Source of the DNA: Phaeodactylum tricornutum CCAP 1055/1
Taxonomy: Eukaryota; Bacillariophyta; Bacillariophyceae; Surirellales; Neidiaceae
Direction of reading: 5' to 3'
NCBI RefSeq assembly: GCF_000150955.2
Contig: NC_011687.1
Span: 248,001 to 312,000 of the forward strand
DNA: 64,000 bases
Position numbers and translations under genes: made by a program. Below the pieces are notes generated by a model. That model saw only the letters and a program-made list of their open reading frames with translations. It searched no databases and was not told the origin of the DNA. Of this stretch, positions 1 to 9,887 are shown one piece after another; position 1 is the first letter of the stretch, and each line of letters begins with the position of its first letter.

Positions 1-3000
1 ATCACCACAATGGTGTGGCTGAGCGCAACATTCAGACCATCATGGCAATGGCCCGCACCATGATGTTGCATGCTGCTATTTGTTGGCCTGAAGTTGCTGA
101 TCCGTCTCTCTGGCCCATGGCTGTTGACTATGCCATATACCTGCACAACCACCTCCCCACCGTCTCCGCTGGTCTGGCTCCTATTGATGTCTTTACTGGG
201 AGTAAGTGGCCCATGCACAAGTGTAATGATCTCCATGTCTGGGGGTCTCCAACATAAGTGCTCGATCCGACGCTTCAGGACAGGAAGAAGCTGCCTAGAT
301 GGAAGCCTTGCTCGAGACGTGCTGTTTTTGTGGGTTTCTCTCCGAAACATTCCACAACCATTCCCCTTGTTGTCAATCTTGTCTTGGGGGCCATTAGCCC
401 GCAGTTTCATTGTGTTTTTGATGACTGGTTTTTGACGGTTTTTTCGGATCCGGACCGGATTCCTGATTTTGAACAGTCTCCATGGACCAATTTGTTCAGC
501 AAGAGCCGTTTCCAGTACCCGTTTGACGCCGATGATGGTTCTCCTCCTCCATTGGAAGAGCAATGGCATGACGAGTTTGCCGAGCGTACGGCCTCTGCAG
601 CTTGTGAGCTCATTGTTCGCGATGCCCAGGACGAAGCCTTGTCCGGAGCCAATGCCGCTCCACCGCTTGAACCTGTACCATCCGGCCCCTCTCTGGCCGG
701 AGTGCCCACTTCTCAGCCACCAGAGCCCCTCAGCGCTCCTCTGCCGACTGTTCCGCGTGTTCGTTTCAGTCCCGACGTTGTTGCTCCACTGGCTCAGAGG
801 GAGCCGGACCCCGCTCCTTTGGCTGTCCCCTTGGTTCCTGCTTCGGAGCCTCCGTCGCCTCAGCAGAGGGAGCAGCCCCCTGCTCCTCCTATTGTCCGTC
901 GCTCGAGTCGTTCTACTCTGGGAAAGCCGAGCAAATGCTTTGCCAATCTGGAATGGCACCTGGCCCAGACTGATGTGTCTTGGTATCCTTCTACATTCCA
1001 TCCAGAGTTCAGCACGGCCGCCCTCATCCTGGAGGACAACCTCGGCCTTATTCCTGATCGATCTGATGCTGCCAGCTACTTCTCCGCTTTTGTAGCCTCT
1101 CGTTCCGATCCCGATACCTTGACTTTCGATGAAGCCATGCGTGATGCCGATTGTGACGGCTTCCGTACCGCAATGGGTGTTGAGATTACCTCTTTGGAGC
1201 GCGAGGGTACCTGGACCAAAGTTCCCAAACAGGAAGCGTTGGATAAAGCCGAGCGTATCCTCCCCGGTACCTGGGCTTTCAAATGCAAACGCCATCCTGA
1301 AGGGTATGTGACTCATCTTAAGGCGCGTTACTGCGTTCGCGGCGACCTCTAGGACGCTGTGCCGGATACTTTCGCTCCGGTTGTCATGTGGAGCACCGTT
1401 CGTCTGTTAATGGTGTTCACCTTGATGTTCAAACTCGAGACATGTTGTATTGATTTCAGCAATGCTTTTGTTCAAGCAAAGTTGGACCAGCCAATCTATA
1501 TCCACACTCCTAGAGGTTTTCGCTCCGGAGGTGGTCCTGAGACTTGTCTCCGCTTGAATAAGAGCCTGTACGGCATTTCGCAAGCCCCTCGTCTCTGGTT
1601 TGAGCACTTGAAAGCTCATTTGTTGAAGCGTGGCTTTTCTCAGAGCCGCCTCGATCCCTGTCTCTTTTACTCGGCCACTGTGACCTTGGTTGTCTATGTG
1701 GACGACGTGATTTGCGCATCGAAGGATTCGGCTGCTATTCAGACCGTCCTCACCAGCCTCAAGTCGGAATTTACTCTTACGGAAGAGGGCGAATTGGCCA
1801 CCTTCCTTGGCATCAGTGTTGATCGCAATCGAAATGATAAGAGCTTTACCTTGACTCAGACTGGCCTCATTGATCGCATCATTGCCGCCACCGGCATGAC
1901 TGACTGCCGTGGCAATCGCACTCCTGCTACCCAGAAACCTCTGGTAAAGGACCTTGATGGCGAACCTATGGACGAAACTTGGAACTATCGCTCCGTTGTT
2001 GGAATGTTGCTCTATCTCTCGAACAACTCCCGTCCCGATGTTGCTTTTGCTGTTCACCAGTGTGCTCGGTTCAGCCACGCTCCTCGCAAATCTCATGCAA
2101 CGGCAGTTAAGACCATCATTCGTTACCTTTCCGCAACTCGCGATAAAGGCATGGTCATGCGCCCTACCGGGAATCTCAAAATCGATTGCTACTGTGATGC
2201 GGATTTTGCCGGCTTGTGGGGCAGTGAGGAGCCTACTGACGCTTCCTGTGCTAAATCCCGTACCGGGTTTATCATTATGACTGGAGGTGTTCCGTTACTC
2301 TGGGGTTCTAAGCTACAGACTACCATTGCTCTTAGCACTATGGAAGCCAAAACCAATGCGCTCTGTCACAGCATGCGTGAGTTGCTCCCGATCCGGGAAA
2401 TTGTGAAGGAAATGGCTTATTCAATGGGGTTCAAGCCTGAATTTGATGCTGTCATGTACTCGACTGTCTTCGAGGACAACAACGGCACCCTTGGCCTTGC
2501 TAACATGCCTCGGATCACTCCCCGGTCCAAGCATTTTGCGGTCAAGCTCTATTTCTGACAAGAATCCATTTTGAGTCTTGACTTACTGTGGTTAGGGTTT
2601 CGTTGATAGGTGGATGGACTATTTGTGATGACGTCATGTGTGATGTCATATAGTGTGATGATGAGGACACTGTGGTGTCCATTGTGATGATGCATGGATT
2701 TAGGATAGGAATTTATGATAATGAGTGCCTCCTGTGAGGCTCTCAGATTACTAGAAATTACCTTTTTGATTGTGATCTCCCCTTTGTTGATCTATTCAAC
2801 AAGCTGCAGCCAAGGGATCTGATCAATCCCTATCTCAGCTTGTCAATTTCTTCCGCCACCATGTGGCCTCCGGTGAGATCCGTATTGTTCGTGTCAATAC
2901 GGACAAGCAACTTGCCGACACTTTCACAAAGTCGCCCTCGCCTGATCAATTTGAGGCCCTGCGACTTTCGATCCAAGGCTGGTAGCCCGAAGATTTCTCG

Positions 3001-3078
3001 TTGGTCCTATTGCCACCTATACATTTTACATTCTTTTGCATCACTTGAACTCCTTGATCCAACAAATGAGAGGGAGAG
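1..3078 (+). mobile_element. Ty1/copia (CoDi-type) element, 3' part, fossil
   Basis: This is the downstream part of a Ty1/copia pol gene that enters from beyond the left edge. The parts in order are the integrase C-terminal region (about 15-450), a proline-rich linker (about 600-930), reverse transcriptase (about 1.2-2.1 kb, with the YVDDV catalytic core near 1.70 kb) and RNase H (about 2.2-3.0 kb). This order (integrase before reverse transcriptase) defines copia rather than gypsy. It ends in a purine-rich tract at 3068-3078 (GAGAGGGAGAG), after which a 3' LTR should begin. It is broken in about three places and an unrelated stretch interrupts the RNase H part, so it is an old inactive copy. 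Its sequence differs clearly from the two copia elements at 41-54 kb, so it belongs to another lineage. No second LTR is in view, so its age cannot be estimated from LTR divergence. Confidence 0.88.
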
Positions 3079-3763
3079 TCGACTGGGTCGATTTCTCTAA
3101 TGATACTTTTGTCGTTTTATCATTTCGACGACTAGTTTCTATCATTCGACGATGGCGTCTATTATTTGACAATGGCGTCCAAAGTCCGTTCATCAGGCAT
3201 TTGGAGAATGCAGTCTTTTGAGTTGTACTAGCACTACACAAAACATGCTAGACAGTCAGGCATTCTAAGTTGGATCCAAAAGCCTCTCTATAGTTTTAAT
3301 AAAAGTAAAACACTTTATAATATTGGAAATACACAATTTGTATTTGCTCGTTCTCTACGAAATACCACTATTGTCCAACTACAATTGTTGCTAAACCAAG
3401 GTCTTTTACACTCCGTTGTAAAGAGACAAAGGAAAGTTTAAGTCGCTATTGATCACAGCAACTTAGGAGCTTCCTCATTGATAAGGTAAATTGAAAGGAA
3501 ACAGACAAGCAGTCAAAGTTTGCTAATTACCGACAGGAAGGTGTACAGACGTCCCGTCTAACTTCCGACTAAGAAACCCGAGGTTCAAGAGAACAAGCCG
3601 TTCCCTTACTGTCCCCTCGGACTCGAGCCCTCGAATGAACAAACCCTGATTTCGTAGTTTTTTCCAAAATGATGCGCTCGCGAATGCGTCTGCGTTGACT
3701 CCTTCCATCCGTTCTTCATATTTTTCGAATGTTTAATGACGCGATTCAGCTGAATGGCGTCAA
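3079..3763. other. Probable 3' LTR of the copia fossil plus upstream DNA of the methyltransferase gene
   Basis: AT-rich DNA follows the purine tract of the copia element. The first part should be its 3' LTR, but without a 5' copy in the window its right end cannot be fixed. No coding sequence is supported here. The last 200-300 bases act as the upstream region of the gene starting at 3764. Confidence 0.4.
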
Positions 3764-4834
3764 ATGATGGTGACTTCTACTTCTTCATCTTCCAGGCCTA
3801 GGCGTTTGGGTGTCGTCGTTGCGCTCTTGATCTTCATTTCCGGATCGGTGAGTGGCTGGACCATGTCGGCGTTGCGCAAGGGTCGTTTAAATCGTCCGAC
3901 TGCTGTGAGTCGTGGATTTGATGAAAAGTACGGTACGGTGAACAATTCAACTATACCGACGGGTGACGAAGTGGCATCCCTTTTTGGAGTTCAAAGATTT
4001 ACCCGAGTACCGAATCTGGTGTGGAAGTTTGTCTGGCGCACACATGGACGTCTCCTACCCCTCCTGCACCTGCGCGACCGGGCCAAACCTAAAGACGCCG
4101 ACCAGTCTCTCAAGGTGATGTGGAACAAGGCAATTGCTGCACTAGATGTGAACTCTCCTACATTTGACGCTGGATGGACATATGATTTTCTGCCATCTTC
4201 CACAAGATGGATCTTGAAGTATATTCCGACGAGACTCTTTCCTCGCCTTCACCACGCGAATATTGAAATCCGGACTGCCTATCTCAACCAAGCTATTCAA
4301 CAAGAAATTGGACATCTGTCGACCAATACGAAGGTGCGCATAATCGCCTTGGGTTCTGGTTACGATTCGCGGTACACACGTCTCTTGACAACGGACGTCG
4401 TTCAAGACGCCTGGGAACTCGACATTGCGTCCGTCTTGGCCTCCAAAAAGCGCATGGTGGAACGACTACAAGAGAGAAGAGCCAACGTGAAGGTGCCACA
4501 CAGTCGCGCTATAGATTTGAATGATGTGGCCAGTGTGAAAGCCACGCTGCAGGAAATTCTCAACACTCAAAAAACGGATGACGAATCATGGCATACGATA
4601 TTTGTCTCGGAAGCGGTTTTCATTTACCTGGATGAAGGCATCCCGATTGAACTTATGAAAACCTGTCGCAATGTCTACGCGCCTGATTCTTCTTTCTGCT
4701 TCGCGGATTTGCTTCGAGATATACCCAGCGGCGACCGTGACTTGGCCGAACGTGAAGTTGCAAAGGCTGGGTGGAAATTGGTCGACTGGCAACCCAAGCC
4801 TGGGCTGGCTAGGCATATGGGAGTTTGCCGATAG
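3764..4834 (+). CDS. Membrane-anchored LCM-type (PPM1/LCMT family) SAM methyltransferase
   Basis: The predicted protein has 356 residues and starts with an ATG. A hydrophobic segment at about residues 14-32 suggests a signal anchor or ER/organelle entry signal. The body fits the leucine carboxyl methyltransferase family (class I SAM methyltransferases): an N-terminal helical part with an RTAYLNQAI-like stretch, then the SAM-binding loop IIALGSGYDSR, then WELDIASVLASKK where an acidic residue should bind the ribose, and FVSEAVFIYLD as motif IV. In this family LCMT1 methylates the PP2A C-terminus, but bacterial and plant relatives act on small molecules, so the substrate here is not known. The C-terminus (RHMGVCR) is typical of the family, so the stop looks genuine. 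The next gene downstream encodes a different methyltransferase in the same orientation. Confidence 0.75.
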   Translation: MMVTSTSSSSRPRRLGVVVALLIFISGSVSGWTMSALRKGRLNRPTAVSRGFDEKYGTVNNSTIPTGDEVASLFGVQRFTRVPNLVWKFVWRTHGRLLPLLHLRDRAKPKDADQSLKVMWNKAIAALDVNSPTFDAGWTYDFLPSSTRWILKYIPTRLFPRLHHANIEIRTAYLNQAIQQEIGHLSTNTKVRIIALGSGYDSRYTRLLTTDVVQDAWELDIASVLASKKRMVERLQERRANVKVPHSRAIDLNDVASVKATLQEILNTQKTDDESWHTIFVSEAVFIYLDEGIPIELMKTCRNVYAPDSSFCFADLLRDIPSGDRDLAEREVAKAGWKLVDWQPKPGLARHMGVCR

Positions 4835-4921
4835 TGGTAGTCTTAGTCAGCCAGGGATGCAGGGAAACTCTATGTGCAGGATGATACTAATAATAATGCT
4901 AAGGCACCAACCAGAACTGAC

Positions 4922-4930
4922 TGACTGTGA
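4922..4930 (+). promoter_or_regulatory. TGACTGTGA element upstream of the 5098 gene
   Basis: One of ten copies of this 9-mer in the window. It lies 168 bp before the start codon at 5098, on the same strand. Its extended form CTGACTGTGAAAAATG is repeated exactly at 36289. Confidence 0.35.
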
Positions 4931-5097
4931 AAAATGCCCCTGAGTCGTGAAAGTACGTGCGCCTTTTTGTACAGAAAATCAAGCATACCTATTCGCATTG
5001 AGAACGCGATCTTTTCTACACTCCTCTGATTTCCTTTTCCGACACCACTAGTGCCAAATCTTATTCAACCTTCACATAAGTTCTACAAAGACAGACG

Positions 5098-6456
5098 ATG
5101 AAAGGGTCAACACATTTTGCGCTGCCGTTGCTTCTGCCGATTGTGTTATGTAGTTGTAATGTGAGTGCCTGGGTGCAACTGCAGCGACTAGCTACAGGAT
5201 TAAATCCTGTGAGTGTTCATTCAACCGACGCATTCAGAGGTCGTAATCGTGTGCGATTTGCTCAGAGCCAGGATGAGAACGAACCTTCTCCCATGGGCGC
5301 GGACTCTACCAGACCCATTTCTGATTTAAGTGGTAAGACGCTTTACCAACGTGTCTTTTACCGTTTCAGTCCAGGCTCAGACGTCGAAATTCACGACTCC
5401 ATTGTTGTGGAGGAGCGCGTTCGATTCGAACCCGATCCTTCCAAAGGCGAAGATTACATTCGTCCAGTCGGACCACGTACACTTATCCTCCGAGATGGAG
5501 ACGTGGAAGATGGTGAAATTGGAGATGACTTTTTTACACTAGACGTGCACGATTCTTTACCAACGCATCGCGGCGCCGGAAAAGACGCGGAAATGGAAGG
5601 CACCATTGCAACGGCCCTTTACCTTGCGTCGACCCCTTCACTGTGTCAGGGGCAGGTGCTGGAAGTTGCATGCGACATGGGGTTGGCGTCTTTGCTGGGG
5701 GCGATCGGAGCTGGCTACGTAACTCGGAAAAGAGACGGTTCGCTCGGAACCAAGAAGGAGGAGACTGACGAGATTTTGACCGTTCCAAGCGAGTTTGATG
5801 GTCACCACGGCTTACTGCCTGACAAACTGGAATGTATGACTTTGACGGACAGAGATGAAGAGCGACTTAATTTGGCATTTCGAAATGTCAAAGACTCGGG
5901 CGTAAAGGCTTCCAAGGTGACAATTGATACATTGGAATGGAGCGTCCGACGTCCACGACCTTTTACCGGCACCAAAATGAAAGAGTATTACACGATCGTT
6001 ACTTCTGATGTCGCCTTTACGTATCCAGAGGCCAAGGAGCTTGCGCGAACCGTTGCCAATCGCCTCGAGCCGTCATCTCCGTACATTTCTTCTGACCGAC
6101 AATTGCCACGCTTTGTTCATGTATGTCCTGACGTTCGAGAAGACGTTGCTTATTTGCATCGTCTCTGCGATAAGGGATACCGGATGTCGGTATTGACAGG
6201 TTATCTTAAAGTGGAAAAGCTTGCTTTTGTGCTTCAATCACTCGATTCATCAAAATCCGAGGAATATCTGGACGATATTGAGCTGGAGCTGCAAGCGTTT
6301 AAGGAAACTGTCTACCAAAGTCTGACAGCAACGCATCATCCAGATTATGCCGGAGAAGGATCGGGCGAGCTCTTTTTCCCTGTAGAGACGGGGGAATACG
6401 ATGGTGCCGGTGGGTCAGCCTACTTGGAACGCGAAGGGGACAGGGGGGTGTGGTAA
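5098..6456 (+). CDS. Putative plastid-targeted METTL-type (lysine methyltransferase-like) protein
   Basis: 452 residues. The N-terminus is a clear signal peptide (hydrophobic residues about 7-24) ending in VSA|W, which fits the diatom plastid-entry rule of a bulky aromatic residue at +1, though F is more usual than W. From about residue 165 the protein resembles the methyltransf_16/METTL21 family: EGTIATALYL, then VLEVACDMGLASLLGAIGAG as the SAM-binding motif I, and ILTVTSDVAFTYPEA-like sequence further on where these enzymes have their post-IV motif (here TIVTSDVAFTYPEA). Such enzymes usually methylate lysines in proteins; the target here is unknown. An insertion of about 40 residues after motif I (near residues 210-250) is unusual. 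It ends in a Gly-rich acidic tail. It converges with the decayed gene at 6589-8231. Confidence 0.6.
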   Translation: MKGSTHFALPLLLPIVLCSCNVSAWVQLQRLATGLNPVSVHSTDAFRGRNRVRFAQSQDENEPSPMGADSTRPISDLSGKTLYQRVFYRFSPGSDVEIHDSIVVEERVRFEPDPSKGEDYIRPVGPRTLILRDGDVEDGEIGDDFFTLDVHDSLPTHRGAGKDAEMEGTIATALYLASTPSLCQGQVLEVACDMGLASLLGAIGAGYVTRKRDGSLGTKKEETDEILTVPSEFDGHHGLLPDKLECMTLTDRDEERLNLAFRNVKDSGVKASKVTIDTLEWSVRRPRPFTGTKMKEYYTIVTSDVAFTYPEAKELARTVANRLEPSSPYISSDRQLPRFVHVCPDVREDVAYLHRLCDKGYRMSVLTGYLKVEKLAFVLQSLDSSKSEEYLDDIELELQAFKETVYQSLTATHHPDYAGEGSGELFFPVETGEYDGAGGSAYLEREGDRGVW

Positions 6457-6588
6457 TGCCCTTGCCATTGCGATAATCGAGCTAGAGAAAGTACTATGTA
6501 GAAAGGATTGGTAATGTAAGGTAGTGCTGTTAAATTTCAGGATTCTTATAGTTACTTCAGTAAATGCTTACAAATCATAAAGGATTAA

Positions 6589-8231
6589 CTATCTATGGAC
6601 AGGAGAGCGTGTTGTTGCTTTCTTAAGCCAGTCTCCTTCGTGCCACTGTTTTCTCCAATTCCTATTGTTCTTGCTAAGCTCCATCAACCTGCAAACGTTG
6701 GAGCACCGATGCGTTTTGAAAAGTAGATCCATCCCTTTCGAGCCTTTGTCCGCGCGTCCGTACACCATGGTTTTCTTAGAAGCGTAGTGAACCACCGGAT
6801 CGGTAAGCTCGAATATTGTAGGGGAGACATCGTCTCTGCAAATTCCCTGGAGATCACAAACCATAACTTTTCGATTGGTGAATCGATAAGTAAAATGAGT
6901 AAACGCCTGTAGATAGTCGGATGGGAGAGTCTCGCCATCGAGGGGTACCTTGTTACTCGTATCGTGTTAGTTTTTCTCAATAGAAAAGTCAACTGTCTCC
7001 GATAACTCTTCGTCTTCCGATCCTTCTTCAATTATGGTTCCAGCAACGTTGGCATCTTGAAGTGTACCTTCGATTAAAGCCAGCCGATAGTCGACGTCCA
7101 AAGGAGCAAGCAACCCCATTAACTGCCCCGGCATTGTCGTTCCATTTTGTCCACCTATACTTGCGAGTGTCTAGCAATTTTTCGACCATGCCTTCCCACT
7201 CAAAGTCGTCGAGAACAAGGACTGAACATTCGAGGAAAGAAAAACAGGGATTTGTTTGAACGTTAAAGTCCGGAAGGCCTCTGAGCCTCTTGAAAAAATT
7301 GCCAGCTAAATGGGCTGCGAGGATCTGAGTCTCTATAAAACATCGGTGAAAGTCAACATGCTCCTCGCATCTCTCAACGCTCAATGTTTCCTAAGCAACC
7401 ACGGCTCCAAGAACAAAGCTCTCCTCATCTTCTGCCCTATCTGCCATACGTGCCTTGAAAGCGAATCTCTCTGCATTCTGCCCAACAAGCTCAGCATGAA
7501 TAGCAAGAAACCGTGGTGGCTTCTGACGACGGGAATAGAACTCTTGGGGCCACTCAACGTGTATACTTCCGGGAGGTGGCCCGTCGTAGGCAACCCATTT
7601 TTTGGACCTAGGATCGAAAGTCAGGTGACTTAATATTTCGTAATACCACCATTGCTTCATCACAAGACTTGCCTTCCTTTCCAGACATCTCTTCGTGAGC
7701 CGATTGTTCTTGTGCGCATAAATAGATGATCGAGTGTCGGTCAAGGTGGTTGTGAGACTTTTGATGGCATCACCGATCAAGGAAAATACGTCGCTGTTAT
7801 TAGCTGTGTCATTGAAGATCTGCTCAGTGATGAACTCGAGCGCTACCGTTGAGTAGGCTGCCGTCTGACGATCGCGGTGTAGGCAGATATTGTGTGTGTT
7901 CATGGATCCGCTGTTGTCTACTACCAGAACAAGTGTGAGATACAACCTACTCAGGTTTGATTCGAAGAATCTTGAGCGCATTTGTGGGTGCTAGCCTTTG
8001 AGAGAGATCCGGATTGGCCATGACAAGCAGGGCTGGAAAGCTTGTGATCTCATGGCGCAAACTTTTATCGACGATATAGACGATCCCGTCATATTCGATA
8101 CGGTAGCGTTGACCCCAAGCCTTAGCTTTTTGCCCGTATTTGAGATCGCGCTTATCAATGTCGCGCTGCTCGCGTCTCAAACGACCATGCTCCGAGGAAA
8201 GGATGATGATCAAGCTCGTATTTCCGTACAT
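6589..8231 (-). pseudogene. Decayed VwkA-like gene: vWFA domain joined to an alpha-kinase
   Basis: Coding-like sequence runs from ATG 8231 to 6589. The first about 95 residues are family-specific (KYGQKAKAWGQRYRIEYDG). A von Willebrand A domain follows with the MIDAS signature VLVVDNSGSMN (D-x-S-x-S). After about 200 residues an atypical alpha-kinase begins: an Ala/Leu-rich helix, TRKYRWTKWNDNAGAV, then an acidic linker, FTHFTYRFTNRKVMVCDLQG, LTDPVVHY, and the zinc-binding end THRCSNVCRLMEL. This is the domain order of Dictyostelium VwkA, a myosin-regulating kinase. As a gene it is interrupted: a reading-frame change near 7.95 kb, a TAG at 7391-7393, a frame change near 7.12 kb and a TAA at 6967-6969. 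Short introns could explain one of these but not plausibly all, since each falls in or beside conserved sequence. Most likely a recent pseudogene. Confidence 0.7.
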
Positions 8232-8246
8232 GGCGATGGTTAGCAA

Positions 8247-8935
8247 AGTCGCTCAGTTTACATCAACAGTAAACTTTCCATTTTATAAACATTTGGCAAA
8301 GATCCCTTTCTCTTTCCCAGTTACCTAGAAGAATTCGGCTTCCTCGCGAACGTGTTTCTCGTCCAATCATAGACCTTTATATACAATGCATGTCAGTATT
8401 CTACAGGAATGTCCGGATCTGGATCTTGGTATCCTCGTTATTCCATGTTGAATCTCGACAGCATTTCGTGCCCTTATTGCCTCACGATTGCAATGTGTTG
8501 GATATGTAGTCGGGCGAAAACGTGGAATATTTTTATGGAGCCGAGCCGATTATTAGACTCTGCAGTAAGGATGTTGGACGAAGTTCAAATCCGGCCTTGA
8601 GGAGAACGCACAATTACCAACAGTAATGTAAGTGTTAATGTAACCCAAAGGAATCTGGCGAAAATGAAGATTTGCAATGCAATATGTTATTTTTTCTGTT
8701 GACTGTGAATTTGGCTTCTGGTTTCTCATAAGGCATTTTGATTGGTCAAGCCTGTCCAAGTTTTACGGACACCTTTCTTGACCTTGAAATTCGACAGTGA
8801 AACAAAAGTCTTGAAAATGTAGATACATTGCTCGTGAGACATCGATCAACCACAGGGACAGGACAGTCTACGACTGGAGAAAGTCGACCTATTCATTCCT
8901 CAAAAGCAACTTGCGGTAATTTCGGAAGCATAGAG
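8247..8935. other. Intergenic region before the copper transporter
   Basis: No gene is supported here. The region holds the upstream DNA of the decayed kinase gene (minus) and of the Ctr gene (plus), and one TGACTGTGA element at 8700. Confidence 0.5.
8700..8708 (+). promoter_or_regulatory. TGACTGTGA element upstream of the Ctr gene
   Basis: This copy lies 228 bp before the ATG at 8936 on the same strand, within the context TTGACTGTGAATTTG. Confidence 0.35.
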
Positions 8936-9757
8936 ATGCGGTATGTGTTTCTCGCCGTAACGTTGACTTGTATTGGAATCTCGATCGGTAAAATACATTC
9001 GCTATCACCGTACCAGAACGCAGCAGCACACGATGCCGTCTCCCGCACGAATCAATTGGGAGACACCAAAGAATGGGGGATAAAGTCCAAGCGGACTGTG
9101 ACTACTCGGACAATAGAACATCCATTTACCTTGACTACTGAGGATGAAGTGCACAATGTTCCGAACCATGATCACCACCAGGACATGCCGGATCAAACAG
9201 ATGGTGGACATGCGCACGACAAAGATAAGTTTTGTTCCGGTATGATGCCCATGTCCATGTTTATGGACGGCTTTCGTGTCACTTTGAATCGCCCAGAGAA
9301 CGATTGCCTTATGTATTTTGTCCAGTCTTGGACGCTGAAAGATGCCGACAGTTTCAAAGGCGCTTGCGTTTTCTCCTTTTTACTGGCAGTCTTTCTGGAA
9401 GGACTCTCGGCGGTACGTTCTACTGTTCAACGGAACACGTCCCAACCTCGATGGACCCGCCACGGACTATTAACTGCAATATACGCCGTCCAAGCGCTTT
9501 TGGGTTACCTTGTCATGTTTCTCGCCATGAGCTATTCCATCGAGCTCGTATTCTCGGCCGTGTTTGGCTTGGCGTTCGGGAATCTAGTATTTTTTCGGTA
9601 CGAAAGTTTGGCTCCCCAACCGCGTTCCCATCCGGCCGCTCCCAGTCGTCGCGATATCAGGAATGCTCGTGACCACAAATCCAGCGTCAACTGCGGAATA
9701 TCTGAGGGTCTGCATGAACCGCTGCTGGTAAATTCTTTTAATAGTAAACGCGATTGA
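8936..9757 (+). CDS. Ctr-family copper transporter
   Basis: 273 residues from ATG 8936; this start is chosen because it places a signal peptide (about residues 1-18) at the N-terminus, whereas the frame further upstream has no ATG. The extracellular part is rich in His, Asp and Met (PNHDHHQDMPDQTDGGHAHD, then MMPMSMFMDG), as expected for copper capture. Three membrane segments follow: one after a lumenal DADSFKGACVFSFLL stretch, the second containing the Ctr MxxxM motif (MFLAM), and the third with a GxxxG helix-packing motif (GLAFG). Ctr proteins form trimers that carry Cu(I) across the plasma or organelle membrane. The cytosolic tail is short and lacks a clear Cys/His end. Length is within the usual range of algal Ctr proteins. 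Confidence 0.85.
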   Translation: MRYVFLAVTLTCIGISIGKIHSLSPYQNAAAHDAVSRTNQLGDTKEWGIKSKRTVTTRTIEHPFTLTTEDEVHNVPNHDHHQDMPDQTDGGHAHDKDKFCSGMMPMSMFMDGFRVTLNRPENDCLMYFVQSWTLKDADSFKGACVFSFLLAVFLEGLSAVRSTVQRNTSQPRWTRHGLLTAIYAVQALLGYLVMFLAMSYSIELVFSAVFGLAFGNLVFFRYESLAPQPRSHPAAPSRRDIRNARDHKSSVNCGISEGLHEPLLVNSFNSKRD

Positions 9758-9763
9758 CTGTGA
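9755..9763 (+). promoter_or_regulatory. TGACTGTGA 9-mer overlapping the Ctr stop codon
   Basis: The TGA at its left end is the stop codon of the Ctr gene. This copy is not upstream of a nearby plus-strand gene, so it is one of three that do not fit the promoter pattern. Confidence 0.2.
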
Positions 9764-9887
9764 ATGTGCGGCAGACCCAGGACGTGTAGTCGGGGACTTG
9801 TAATCTCGTATTGAGATTGTGCAGTGTAAATTATAACCTTAACAGCAACACAAATCTATCGGTGTGTTATATTCAACTGCGTAGAGC

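Noticed and set aside
1407-2096. A long antisense open frame (229 codons) opposite the copia reverse transcriptase
   Set aside because: It lies fully opposite a recognisable reverse transcriptase and encodes no known motif. It is a shadow of the pol frame.
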